Origin: Pachyseris speciosa | Lineage: Eukaryota; Cnidaria; Anthozoa; Scleractinia; Pachyseridae | DNA length: 64,000 bases | Direction: 5' to 3' | Assembly: GCA_016490735.1 (NCBI GenBank) | Contig: JAEMWC010001363.1 | Span: 1 to 64,000, forward strand | Part shown: piece after piece, positions 1-11,214 of the stretch | Layout of the letters: the number at the start of each line of letters is the position of its first letter | Position numbering within the stretch: position 1 is the stretch's first letter | The notes under the pieces: model-generated | What the model saw: only the letters and a program-made list of their open reading frames with translations | The model's database searches: none | Told to the model about the DNA's origin: nothing | Made by a program: the position numbers and the translations under genes

Positions 1-640
1 TTTATGAATGCTGAAAACCTGAGACACGAGACTTGATTCCCATTTCTCACTTCTTTTTTTTATGTAAGAATGTAGTTAATTAAGGATTGAGTTGAGACTG
101 TGAACTTACATTTGAGCAGAGTTGTAAACAAATAAAAGAAACTTGTTGTTTTTGTGAATGTATATACATGTATATCTATGTATATATATCTATGTTAAGC
201 TCAGGTGGAATGAGGAATTATATTAAAAAGAGCACATTAAAATTTGACAGTCAGGTTACTCTTCTTCATGACCTCTGCACATCCAAACTGCATTTCATCC
301 TAAAGTTGAAAGACTTGACATCTTTCATGTTCTATGATTGTCTTGTATAGCCAATTAATATCGGCCATTGTTATAATTATACCTACACTTTCACTCAACA
401 AAAGGAGTACTGCGATTGGTTGATTCTTGGTCATGTGCCCCTGACCAAATTCAAATGTATCCCGACTGGGATACAATTCCGCAATTGTTGCCTGCGCGCC
501 CGGATACAGCAGCACGTGATTAGTGCATGACTAAAAAGTGGCATGATCTTCAGCACGTGCTCACGTCAGCTTGATTGACGAGGCGGACCTGAGAACACTG
601 CCAGTTTTCAGTTTTATAAACCAACGATAATACAAACGTT
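1..640. other. 5' flank of the exon at 641, no gene seen
   Basis: No credible coding region. CACGTG-type palindromes occur near 511-516 and 555-560, and a short AT-rich stretch (ttttataaa) lies about 30 bases before the ATG at 641. These could be promoter elements of the following exon, but that is inference. Confidence 0.3.
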
Positions 641-749
641 ATGGAACCCGAGACTAAAAGAAAACGTCATGCATCAGCCGAAGAAATTCAGCATCTAATA
701 GGAAGAAAAGATTCGGAAAATACAAGAAAGGCATGTTCTACTTTTTCAG
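641..749 (+). pseudogene. Orphan first exon of a DUF3504/Crypton-type tyrosine recombinase-like gene
   Basis: An ATG at 641 opens 36 codons rich in Lys and Arg (start MEPETKRKRH) and ends at a good splice donor (CAG/GTACTT, intron from 750). The stretch with GRKDSENTRKA resembles the lead-in to the core-binding domain of KIAA1958/ZMYM/QRICH1-type DUF3504 proteins, which descend from Crypton tyrosine recombinases. A related lead-in (ENKDTAQK) is seen in the fragment near 52,480. I found no continuing exon in the next 6 kb, so this is probably a stranded exon of a transposon or of a broken gene. The family call rests on recall of the KDS-N-T pattern. Confidence 0.4.
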
Positions 750-870
750 GTACTTTTAAACGTTTGTAAATTATTCATTCGGCAGGCTTGTGAATAAAGA
801 CGTGTTTTTGTAATGCCGTCTTTGTTTGTTTGTCAGTTTATTTTGCTGTGATTGTTGAAGGTATATAACA

Positions 871-1018
871 AAGCACTTAATGTATGATCCCTCGGGAAAC
901 TAGTTAGTTTTGTTTTCCCTCGAGTCCTGATGTTTCCCTCGACTTCGTCTCGGGAAACATCAGGACTCTCGGGAAAACAAAACTAACTGTTTCCCTCGGG
1001 ACCATACATTAAGTGTAT
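871..1018. repeat. Foldback hairpin MITE, about 148 bp
   Basis: The left arm (871-943) reappears as its reverse complement at 951-1018 with few mismatches. The arms are rich in the phrase CCCTCGGGAAAC and enclose a loop of under 10 bases. No ORF. This is typical of short non-autonomous hairpin elements. Confidence 0.75.
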
Positions 1019-1818
1019 ACTACATGTCCCGCAAATAAAATTATTTTGAAAAAGAGGGAATGGCATATGACATTTATCTAAAATATTACAGCATAGAACA
1101 ATTTATACAAATAGGCCAAAATTAAAATAAAAATTACTTTTCTTTTTAAACAACACAAAACTTTGTATATTTACTGGGAATGTCAGCTTTGCAGTACAAA
1201 ACTGAGTTATGTGCAGCTGGAGGTTAAACCAGTAAATAACAATTTCACGCGCAATTCTTCACGTGCACATTCAAGACGCTGTTGTCTCGCCACTGAAAAC
1301 AAAATTATAAGATCACTAACAAAACCAAACCCTATCTCAGTCTTTAATAGTAGTACTCTTCCCTGAGATGCTCTAACAATTACAAGCTAAATTCCTATAA
1401 GTCCTTTGCTCCTAAAAGCACAGCAACATTTGTCTGCACAATCGTGAATCCTTGCAAAAATTATTATCTTACCGTTTTCATTTTCGCTTTAGATTTTCCA
1501 ACCTGACATTCCGTACAGTGGAAAGCGATGAGGAAAAGGATTTTCCATAACTGTTAGTGAGACAGAAAACATCTCCAGGAATGTCTTGTAGTTTAGTTTT
1601 TCTAAACACAACACGAACATAACACAAAGTAAACACCGAGCGGATTACATAATAAACAGAGCGAGGCTTCTGTTTTTTGAATCGATTTATGCAGTATGTT
1701 TATCAATGTTTTCCACAAAATCAAAGCTTACCCCATTTGCTGGTGCTCTCAGTAGCTCTCTCCACCTTGAACTTCGCCTTTTCGTTACATTTCTTTATTT
1801 TCTTTCAGCGTTTGTCGA
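1019..1818. other. Intergenic, nothing recognised
   Basis: AT-rich. Short open frames here have no family signature or splice context. No RNA gene or clear repeat seen. Confidence 0.5.
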
Positions 1819-2140
1819 CATAATTATTAGACTGTTCACAGTCCTCTATTTTTCCGTGAGATCGATGAGATCGTACGCGGCTTGTTTATGGCGGCCATCT
1901 TGATTTTCCAACGTACCGAGTAAGTGGGCCTCGGGGATTTTGTATCTCTAGGGGGAGGGGGGCGAGAAAAATTTTTCTCGCTTCCTCCCATACCGTCCCC
2001 CGCCCCCTAAGTAGGTTTCACACTCTTCTCCAGGTTGACTCGGTACGTTTGAAAATCAAGATGGCCGCCATTAGCAAGCCGCGTACGATCTCGACGATCT
2101 CACGGAAAAATAGAGGACTGTGAACAGTCTACATAATTAT
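1819..2140. mobile_element. MITE (1828-2131) with 9-bp target duplication, Mutator-like by TSD length
   Basis: The direct repeat CATAATTAT sits at 1819-1827 and 2132-2140. Inside it the element starts TAGACTGTTCACAG and ends with the complement. The arms stay complementary for about 110 bases and include ATGGCGGCCATCTTGATTTT. The central part is purine- and pyrimidine-rich with no ORF. A 9-bp duplication and long TIRs fit Mutator-type transposition. The superfamily is inferred from TSD length only. Confidence 0.75.
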
Positions 2141-5100
2141 AAGAGTTTAAATTAGCTACGAGTTTGCTTTTGTGCTGGTCTTCAAAGTCTTCATGTACGC
2201 CGCCTTGAAATGACCATGCAACTTACACGCTGGTTGCAGCACAGCGTCGACTATAATGTGACATCAGAGACCTTAGGGACCTTACGATCCGACAACGGCG
2301 ACGGCAACGGCAACGTGAGAAGTCTGGGTCGAGCGGGGCCACGTCGTGTAGGCGTTCCCACCAAAATTGAGATTACGAATTTTACGAGCGAGAACGTTGA
2401 CGACGGTCATTGACGGTTTATCGTGTTTAAGTCAACGAAAGTTTTTTAGAAAGCCATGTATCATTACTTTCCTTGTTCCTTCACATTTTAAGAAATCAAA
2501 TCACATAAAGAAGTTTATTGGGACTTTCTGAGATCGAAGATATATTTTCTGGTGCTATTTGAGGAGTTTGGAGCTTTTTATTCACTCGAGAAATTTCTTG
2601 TCTAGAATCGGAGATGGTTTCTTCGAGGTGTAAACAAACATCTGGAAAAACTACGTCAGCACGCGCTATCCTTGGATAGCAGTTGATATAGGCTCAGGGG
2701 AAATGTGGCTATGAAAGTACTTTTTTTTTAATTATTTCAAGTAAAAATTGTATTTCAGTACAAAAATACAATAAAAGCTGTATTTTTGGTAAGGCGGCTT
2801 CTCAGAAGCGCCAAATCGTTTCCGAGAAATGTATACCATCGGTGATGATGTTTTATGGCAGATTTTGACAAAACGACAATCAGCCCACTGTTTAAGCTGC
2901 CGAGTATTCCCTACAATTTCTTTTAAGTTTAACGGTTTGATTGTATGCCTTTTTTAAAGCTTGCTTAGCAGAATTATTGCACACATGATGAAGCTGGTTG
3001 TAAATAATTATTTCATTTTTCAGGAACACACAGAGTGCTTCCGTTCCAGTGGAAATCTGGAACGGGATCTGTTGCACTTTTTCTAGTAGCAGAATGTGTC
3101 GCTTCTCAAAAACAAATTCGGCAACACACTCAACTACGATAACGTCAAGGAGGAAATCAAACTGGCGAAATGAAGCGTCGAAATCAAACTGGCCGTAGGA
3201 ATAATACGGAAAGTGCGGTTTATAGCAGTGTTGAGCTCATTCGCAGCAAGAAATTCCACATCATCCAACCATTCCTCACAGTATGCAAACAATAAAGGTT
3301 CTCGAGTAGCTCTAAGGGATGCCATAATTAACTTAACTAGCAAATAAAAAAAAACGTCGTCTTCGCGTTTGCTTAGTTTTGTTTTTCCAGCCGAAAGACG
3401 AGGACCTCGACCTAGTCTCTCACGCTCACGGCCGGCGTCCACAGGGCCGTCGTCGTGAGTTGCTTATATTAAGGTCTCTATTTGTTCTGTCATACATGGT
3501 GGGCGGACGTACGGGCGTACGGGTGTACGTACGACGTAAGTACGGTTCTGGCGCGCGTTTCTCGAAAACCCGGAAACTTTTCGGGTCTATTTCGGGTGCC
3601 ACAATTTCCTTCATATCTCAAAACGAAGACGTTTCCGGGCATGAAATTTTGCAAAAAATTTGCCCTTTCCTATCTTGAAATCATAGTTTAAGGCCAGCCT
3701 TTTAGAATAGATGGGTCTTAGTTTTTGAAATGGCTTTTCGGGCCCGAAAAGTTTACGGGACTTTCGAGAAACGGCCCCCTAGAGCCGATGGGTTACCATA
3801 ATTATTTTTTTACCCATGGTGCTCCGCGCGCGCGCCTTTGGCGCGCGGGGCTCCGCTATAAAGAATAGCAGTTAAATCTTGTAATTTCGCTGCAGTTTTT
3901 TTTTCCGCTATATAATTTCTTTTTTAAAGGGTGATCCTTAGCTCATTTGTTACAAAAATAACTCCTAAACTGCCGCACTTTCTTGTTTCATAGGCTTAAT
4001 TTCCGACATGCATAGTGAATTACCCAATCCATAATGGACTAGCAAGGTATTGTGCGATTGTTAAGGTAGTCAGGAGATGAGAAAAACTATATTCTTTGGT
4101 GTTTTATAGAAAAACTCTTGTCAAAAGGTGTTAGCCGCAACAATCGTCCCCCTACAGCAATTTTACTGTTCTCATTTATAACACTTACGATTCTAACCAA
4201 ACGATCCCACATCTTACTTTCGCCATTTTCTTCTTAATTTCTAGAGAGTGGGGGTTGATACAGCTGTATACATCTTGTTGTTTACCCCGCATGGTCAGTT
4301 AGAGAACAGCACTAAGGCCCTAGAGTAAGAATAATATCACATTCCAAGGAATATACTGAACCACACAATCGTTATACAAAGTCTCGATCAGCTGAGGTTA
4401 AAGGGGCACTGCCACATAATTTGGGTCGTGTTTCCTAGGAAATACTTAATATATGCATTGAAACTATTTGCGGTTGTCTATTGCCCGGATGATAAGGAGG
4501 AAATGCATTGCAACTTGAAAAAAGTAAGGTTAACGTTTTTTAAGTTTCCATGGTCATCGTAACCCGGAATATCGTCATAAAATAATACAACTTCCTTGTT
4601 CGTCCAAAAAAATAATTAGAAATAGTAATAGAAAAAATACTTCCTCGAGATTTGAACAATTAATGACAAGAATTGCCCCCTTAATCGTTTTCTCCTAAGA
4701 CTTGAAACGAACGTTGGTGGCGACACTTAAGCTGCTAATGAAGATGCAAAAAAAAAAAGCACGTATGATTGCGGTCAGTCTGGAGCAGTTTGAGCCTGAC
4801 TCTACATAGCCATTTCATTTTTGATCAAGTGTGTGGGAGGACGTGACCAAATTCCCCTTTCAGTTCTTCGACGTGATGTCATTAACATAATTATGCGGCA
4901 AAACTGAAACCGATATTATTCTCTTTCACCAGAACTGACCCATGACCAAAGTATTAGCAATGACAAGAACTAATAAAACTGACACGTACGGGGAATACTT
5001 TTCATTTTAGTTGATTAATCTTGCTGAGTCAATATCTGAAATATAACCTTTGCTTAATACACGGATCAGGATAAACGTTCTAATTACTGTACCGACACCA

Positions 5101-7250
5101 ATATCAGCGAACGAAGCAAGAATGCATGGACACTGGCACGCCTTACTTCAGTAGAGTACAATTCTCAACATTCAACACCAGCGTTCACATTCCAGTCTTC
5201 AATAAATGTATAAATGAATCTTTCATCTCTTTCTCTTATATTAAAAATACCCATACTTAAATCACGGTAACTGGTTACTAATGTCACAAACTCGTGGACC
5301 ATACTACGCCCTCTTTACTCTAATGTCCGCACACCCCTCTCATCGTATTGGAGGTTTCGCACAATCGCACAGACGGAGTTGAGGTTTAGTTGTTATCTAA
5401 TTGCCTAATATGGAGAAGAGCCAAGATCAAGTTATTTGTCGGCAAGCAGGTACATGATGAAGGCGATAAAATTGCCAAAAAATGTTTTACAACGGTAGAT
5501 CCCTCTCATTTTCTATATGCACTTACATTAGAGAAATAAGCTATTTTGAGCAAACTAAATATCCAGTTTTAAAAATTAAATCTTCTGGAGACGTCACGTG
5601 CCAGTAACAGAGTGCGACCCCACCGCTTCGCTTAACTGACTGGTTCGGCGCATAAATTAAGATTGTCGGAAAGGCGGCGGTTCTGCCACCCGGAAAGAGG
5701 AGGTAAGCCTTAATAACTGAGTCATTAAGATGCAAGTTAAATATTTTTATTGATTTTCGGTCAGATACCAGAGCTTAAATCTTTCTGTGCTCGCCTTATT
5801 AAATTTCTTCAGAGTAGTCCTGGAACAGAAAGTTTCCCTAAACTTCTCCGTCATGAGGGCTTTTACAGCCGTATCGCTCCTCTAAATTAACGTGGCACTT
5901 TAGAGATGTTTGATTTACATAATCTAATGAAAGAAACATCTAGTGTTTTCTTTCAGAACTGGACTCATCGCCTCAGACTTATCTCATTGTTTTCTTTCCT
6001 TCCCTTTTTTCGAACATCAAAGAACGATGTTTTTCTCTCGTTAAGGGGAGACGCATGAGTGGACGTCATGATATGCACTAAAAATTCAAGTTGTAGACTA
6101 GAGAGCCACGAATAAAAGTTGCGACGAATAACAATTGAATTAAACATAAAATTCCATGTCGCGGTTAACCAACCTTGAGAGTTTGAAATTTCGAAATGGC
6201 GCTGACTTTCTGACGTAATTCCACACCGTGGCACTTTTACAAATGCCATACGTGGTTGTTAAAGTGCTTGTTAAACAACATTGCAAATTAAATTAAATTA
6301 AATTAAATCGGTCCTTTTCTCTGTTAACTCGTCCCGAAGTAAACGGTTTCAATTAGAGAGCTTTACAAGTTCCGCTAGCGCAGCTAACTTTTAGGCGGCG
6401 TACAAAGGACAACCACACCATTCCAGAAATAGAATTTTATTTAGGTAATGAAAAATATTGGTTAACCAGACAATGACATAATATTTGTGGGTTGCATATA
6501 ATCAAAATTTATGCTGGGTTATGCTTTTTTGTTAGTTAGTATGTATATATTAAAACAAACTGTAAAGAAATAAGTATTTCTTGTTATGAATTACATAGGA
6601 ATAAAACATTTGTCTTTGCAGGCGATAAATTAATATTTTGATGGCAAAAGATGCGATTCAAATTTTGAAAACGTCTTGCTTACACATTAGTATTCACAGA
6701 ATACGTTTGTTAATCTTCTAATCCAGCAAATCATGTTATCAAAAACTGCGTACTGCTTTAACCTCTCTTTAATGTATGATCAAAAAACTTTAACAATAAC
6801 ATGCACTAGTGCAATAAGCTATAAATATTTGTTCTATCACTGCGAGTGTTTGATCAATACGCGATTAGTGTCAAATTGTATTGCGTTAAAAATAATGCTG
6901 AAAACATTTCAGAAATAATCGAATTTTAAACGCTACTACATATCTTTCCAAGAAACTGTTATCATTGCTACCTTCTTCTTCTTCTTTGTTACGGTGAATC
7001 ACTGTAGTGAAAAAGCTAACTGTTTTGAGCAACAGCTATAGCTTAACCTGTATAAACAAGGCTGGCATGACATAGACTTACATATGAGTACAAACTTTGC
7101 TAGCGTGTGTTGACATGGTATTCACGATTCTTTAATGCTTGATACTGAATATTCTTGAAGATGAAGTTATTCACTGGCACAGTTTCTCTCACCCCCAACC
7201 GCTGTCCAACATGTAAATACAATGCACGACTTGAACGGAACAAACGGCGG
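2141..7250. other. Long intergenic stretch with no gene seen
   Basis: No ORF with a recognisable fold or good coding character. At 2270-2320 there is a GC-rich stretch with repeated ggcaacggc, resembling the GACGGCAACG ends of MITEs elsewhere in this window. A short AAATT microsatellite lies at 6288-6306. The region is downstream of the minus-strand GPCR at 7251, so its 3' UTR should lie at the right edge. Confidence 0.5.
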
Positions 7251-8222
7251 TTAGATTGACTCTTCAGCGTGTACTTTGTTATGACGTTTTCTTGGCAGAG
7301 GTAGAACCCGCAAAATTTCCCTAGAAAACGGTCTATGTAGAGCCCCATAGATTATCGGGTGTAGGGTTGGAACTGCAAACCAGAAGAATGTGGACAGCAG
7401 ATGTACTTGGCGTGGGAGACGCACAAGAAATGCCAAAATCTTGACGACCACCGCTGGTAACCAGAAAAATAGGACTCCGATTGTCAGAGCTAGTAAAATG
7501 CGATTTGTTTTGCGTTCCTCTGCGATTCTTCTCATCTCTTGTTCGCTTCTTCTTTGGAGCGGCTGGCTAGATGCGTGGATACGAGCGTTATGCCTTTGGA
7601 TGGCAATCCAAGCAATGACTGACACAACTGGTAATATGATATAAAAGGCCAACGTGATCACTGCATATGTTGCGTGCCGGCTTGCTTTCTCTATGCTGAA
7701 GGAAATGGAGCAAAGTGCGCCGCTTGGAGAAAATCGAAAAGTGGCGATACCGACTCCTTCTGCAGAGATCAATGCTGCTATGACAACAACCCATATGAGC
7801 ATGATCATGGCATAAGTACGGTTGAGTGAAAACCACCTGTTGTAAAGATCCAAATGTGCGACTTGAAGAAACCGGCTGACTGTCAAAAGAGTGAGCGTCA
7901 GCAGCGAAACCCAGGTTAGCGAAAGCAAGGAGAATGCTTGAATGTCACAAAGAACTTGCCCAAAGACCCACCTGCCACTGATTAGTGAGCCAACGCTAAA
8001 CGGTATCACAAGACAGGCAATAAATTCGTAACACATGGACAAAGCAAGCATGAAAGTGTTCGTGGTCGTGTGGAACCTTGGCTTGTTGTACATCACCAAA
8101 CAAATCAGTAAATTTCCCATGAAGGCGACAACATTGACAAGCAACATCAGTCCTGCTTCTATAGCCACTGTGGGTTTTCCTCTTGAAGACAGCATCTTGG
8201 AATCTTCGGATGGATTTTCCAT
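7251..8222 (-). CDS. Class A (rhodopsin-type) GPCR, divergent, 323 aa
   Basis: A plasma-membrane seven-helix receptor in a single exon. The ATG at 8222 is preceded in frame by TGA five codons upstream. Landmarks are GN at 36-37 (N1.50), C92 (3.25) and C171 in extracellular loop 2 for the usual disulfide, FFWLP at 252-256 in TM6, and HPIIY at 288-292 in TM7. It is nearest in style to melatonin- and adenosine-like receptors, sharing the phrase VIPFSVGSLISGRWVFG with the receptor at 49777. Unusual features: D2.50 is Y65, the DRY motif is S-R-F at 116-118, C6.47 is F253, and N7.49 is H288. The short basic C-tail ends in ESI. The ligand cannot be told. The frame is intact, so it is probably functional despite the substitutions. 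A splice acceptor-like TTTCGTAG lies about 30 bases upstream of the ATG. Confidence 0.9.
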   Translation of the reverse strand: MENPSEDSKMLSSRGKPTVAIEAGLMLLVNVVAFMGNLLICLVMYNKPRFHTTTNTFMLALSMCYEFIACLVIPFSVGSLISGRWVFGQVLCDIQAFSLLSLTWVSLLTLTLLTVSRFLQVAHLDLYNRWFSLNRTYAMIMLIWVVVIAALISAEGVGIATFRFSPSGALCSISFSIEKASRHATYAVITLAFYIILPVVSVIAWIAIQRHNARIHASSQPLQRRSEQEMRRIAEERKTNRILLALTIGVLFFWLPAVVVKILAFLVRLPRQVHLLSTFFWFAVPTLHPIIYGALHRPFSREILRVLPLPRKRHNKVHAEESI

Positions 8223-9281
8223 CTGTTCGTCTAGTCAGATCTTCTTTCCTACGAAATACAGAATGAAAGCTTTGAAATCTGTGATCGTACGACGTTATCT
8301 GGGATCAACGCGTATTGGCGCGCCTTTTCAAGGAAGGCATGTATTGCAATTTTTTCCCGGATGTTGAAAGCTTCCACCAGTCAAAATTAAATTTGGTCTT
8401 TCCGATTTTTTTTTTATCACCAAGGGTGGGCGCGTAGTTAGCACGTAGCAAATATGAGTATTTCCTTAATTAAATTGCGTGCCGCCCTCCAAATGTTAAA
8501 TTTATTACGAGCGTGTTCATAGGCGTGCATCACAGCCTATGTCACTTCGAAGTAATTGTTACATAATTCACAGTTACGTGACAAAAACACTCCTTGAACT
8601 TTGAGAACAAATTGACGCAAAATGGAAACAAAGTGATCTTTCCGGAGAAATATAGATCATATCATATGAAAAGTAATTCATCAATAATTGAATCCAGACA
8701 ACGAAATGGCTCAAATCACTGAAACCGGCATGAAATGTCTGTTTGCGAAAATGAATTTTCCGCACCCACCTGAATCTTTAAGTCAGAATATAAGATGCTT
8801 TGTAAGCTCGATACTATGAATATTTCCGGCTGGAAAAGGCGTTTTGAGCAAATTCCATAGAAACATTAGGAAATCGAAGAAAGTAGAGAAATCACATCAT
8901 ATAATTACTGACTTGCAAAATTAAAGTGTGTCGCGCACCCGAACAACCTTTGAAGATGACGCCAACTTCATAAACTACGATAGTATTAAAAAAAAAGTTT
9001 AATATTGTGATATAGGTACGGAAAGTTGATGATACTTATTGTTGTTCTTACAAAGATAGTGCAATACAACTGATCAAGGGTTATATACTGATTCAAGATC
9101 AACCTTAAGATAACTTGTGTCAATGTTGCAGAGCGAATATAATTACACAAAGAATGATAAATGGCGAACACAATGATTTTTCAGAAACCAGCTCCTAAAT
9201 TAAAATTCCTGGAGTTGCCCCATCCCTGGCATCCCTTGTTTATCATAGAATAAGAAAGCATTTCAATCGTTTGTTTATAGC
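8223..9281. other. 5' flank of the GPCR, no gene seen
   Basis: AT-rich and without convincing ORFs. It should hold the promoter or 5' UTR intron of the minus-strand receptor. I cannot place a TATA box with confidence. Confidence 0.4.
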
Positions 9282-10030
9282 AAGCATCATTAGTTTTGAT
9301 CATTCAAGTCTATTTTAGGCAGCATTCACTGGCTAGTAAAACTAGAGGTTATGGTTCTCCACGTCAGAGCACTCGAGCTCAGGTTCAAGGGATCTGCTTC
9401 TCCTTAAAGATCGAGCAGTTTTAAACTTCAGCTAATAGGTAAAAAATCCAACTCAATTTACTTTTAAAACCAGCAGTTCTCAGATTCCATTTAGCAGTAA
9501 ACACAGTCTTTAATGGTTGACCGACAAACCCTGAAGGCAGCAGTCAATGATATACGTAATATTGCCTACGCGTTGGCAAGCAAAATATATTTTGAATTAC
9601 CCATCCATGAAAGCAGTTGTAGGCACGACAAGTCTGCACAAGTCTGCACTTCACCTTGGAAGCCCTCTTTGCTAATAGTCGCGCCAACCGGTCGCGTGCT
9701 GTTCTGTTTGTACTGCCCCAAAAGCGTGTCTTTATTATTTCAATTTAATGCTAATTACCTTTTCCGAGGTATTCAATTAACGTCAATTCACTGGGTCTCG
9801 TAAAATGCAATTTTGAATTCTATTTTAACAACTTTTGCAAGCTAAAACGTCAAAGAACTCAAGATTACAAATTACTTGGAAGTAATATTGAACGCTTTCA
9901 AGACCACGGTACAGCATCATCTTGAAGTATTTGAATTGTTTTGATGATCACATTAGTCACATTCTCAGACTTTGTTTACACAGGCCTAGCTAGATATAGA
10001 ATTTGACACAAGGTGGATTATATTCCCTTA
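9282..10030 (+). repeat. Diverged copy of part of the 18-36 kb tandem-array module
   Basis: Ordered blocks match the array. They are a TTTTAG/GCAGCATTCACTGGC junction (9318), a CTGAAGGCAGCAGTCAATGAT block (9529 on), GTCGCGTGCTGTTCTGTTTG (9692 on), TTTATTATTT with ATGCTAATTA (about 9730-9760), and TTGATGATCACATT near 9940. Unit 1 has the same order at 22,171 to 24,340. The copy is clearly more diverged than the array units are from each other, and it lies just upstream of the first GPCR. Confidence 0.6.
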
Positions 10031-10181
10031 TTGATTTCAGCGTCAATTATTTGCAGAAAAATGCTTCTCACAGAAGTATTTAATCAAATTTGTTCCGCAC
10101 CACACAAGTTGGTTAACCTATGACTGAAAATTAAGTATACTTAAATTAAAAATATTCATTAATAGCTTTTAAGTGGTTGAG
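10031..10181. other. Spacer containing the left 6-bp target duplication
   Basis: AT-rich spacer. The last six bases, GTTGAG at 10176-10181, are repeated at 14346-14351 and flank the transposon. Confidence 0.6.
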
Positions 10182-10745
10182 TATGGCGCGTTTTTAGGGT
10201 CAAAATTAATATTAAAAACTTTTTTCAAGATGACTTTCGAATTGCAACTCTTGTGGAATGATTAATTGCTAATGTAGTTTCTTTTGACATTTTTTGCGAA
10301 AACTTGCTTCTTTCTGCACGTTCCATGGCGTACAAGTGTTTTTCTTTACCATTACTTTCCAGTTGTTGCAACTCTTGTTACATGGTTAATTGCCAATTAA
10401 GTTTTTCTTCACATTTTCTGCGAAAACTTACTTCTTTCTGCACGGTTCTTGGCTTGAGACATAAACATACGCAGGCTATTTCCGAACATAAGAATGACTT
10501 TACACGCAAGATTATTTCCGAAATATCAAAACTCTTACCACAAAAATTCTTTATAAAGCTCTGTTTCTAATACATCAACGTAAGACATGCACCCGGAAGC
10601 GATAAAAAATACCAGCATCGAATTACTATTGAATTACATTTCTTTCCCCAAATTTTCTGCGAATTAACTCACCACGCAAATTTTCTGCAAAAAATCAACC
10701 AGGCGTTCCAGTCTTGAAATGTCACGTGGATCTATCCCACGATGC
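10182..10745. repeat. Left terminal inverted repeat of the IS3EU-like element
   Basis: Pairs with 13917-14345 and ends just at the ATG of the inward-facing gene. It contains an internal duplication of a segment ending in CTTCTTTCTGCACG (near 10,305-10,319 and 10,430-10,443), which the right arm lacks. It probably carries the promoter for the HTH gene. Confidence 0.8.
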
Positions 10746-11212
10746 CTTCGGATCGCTTCCCTCGATCGAAAATGAGCTCTACTGCTGAGTTTTTGGTGAA
10801 TCTTGGTCTACATCTCATCGACCTCTCTAGGAGACTAGAGCAAGATTCGAGTGATGATGTGGCGGACTACGTATTGTACCGATTGCAACAAGTAGCTTGT
10901 CATTTGTCGAGGATAGCAGCTAGTGCCACTGGAAATGTATTTGAAGAAGTCCAATTGTCGCTTGCTGAAATAACGTCAGCTTTGGAAGAAGCAGAACGAA
11001 ATTGGCAGCCTGTGTCCTTTGTTGTACGTTCTACGGGATCGGTTGGTCGTCCTTGGTTCGAAATAAGCAAAGATCAACTTGAGTACTTCGTCGAATACGA
11101 GCTGAAAACTCCAGATATCGCCGAGGCCCTCGGTGTAAGCGTCAGTACCATTAAAAGGCGACTGCGAGAATTCAATATTTCAATTCGAGGAACTCTGACT
11201 GATAGGAAGTAA
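10742..11212 (+). CDS. N-terminal HTH part of a transposon-encoded transposase, 156 aa, truncated
   Basis: An intact frame from the ATG at 10742, with an alternative ATG at 10772 (MSSTAEFL). Residues 11-90 are helical and acidic. Residues 119-149 form a helix-turn-helix: TPDIAEALGVSVSTIKRRLR, then EFNISIRG. This resembles resolvase- or transposase-type DNA-binding domains that precede an integrase (DDE) core in a cnidarian and fish transposase family. The frame stops at 11212 just after the HTH, within 3 bases of the Penelope-like sequence, so the catalytic half is missing. A GTAAAT at 11209 could instead be a splice donor, but no further exon is seen. At best the product is a DNA-binding protein that might compete for the element ends. 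Confidence 0.65.
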   Translation: MPSDRFPRSKMSSTAEFLVNLGLHLIDLSRRLEQDSSDDVADYVLYRLQQVACHLSRIAASATGNVFEEVQLSLAEITSALEEAERNWQPVSFVVRSTGSVGRPWFEISKDQLEYFVEYELKTPDIAEALGVSVSTIKRRLREFNISIRGTLTDRK

Positions 11213-11214
11213 AT

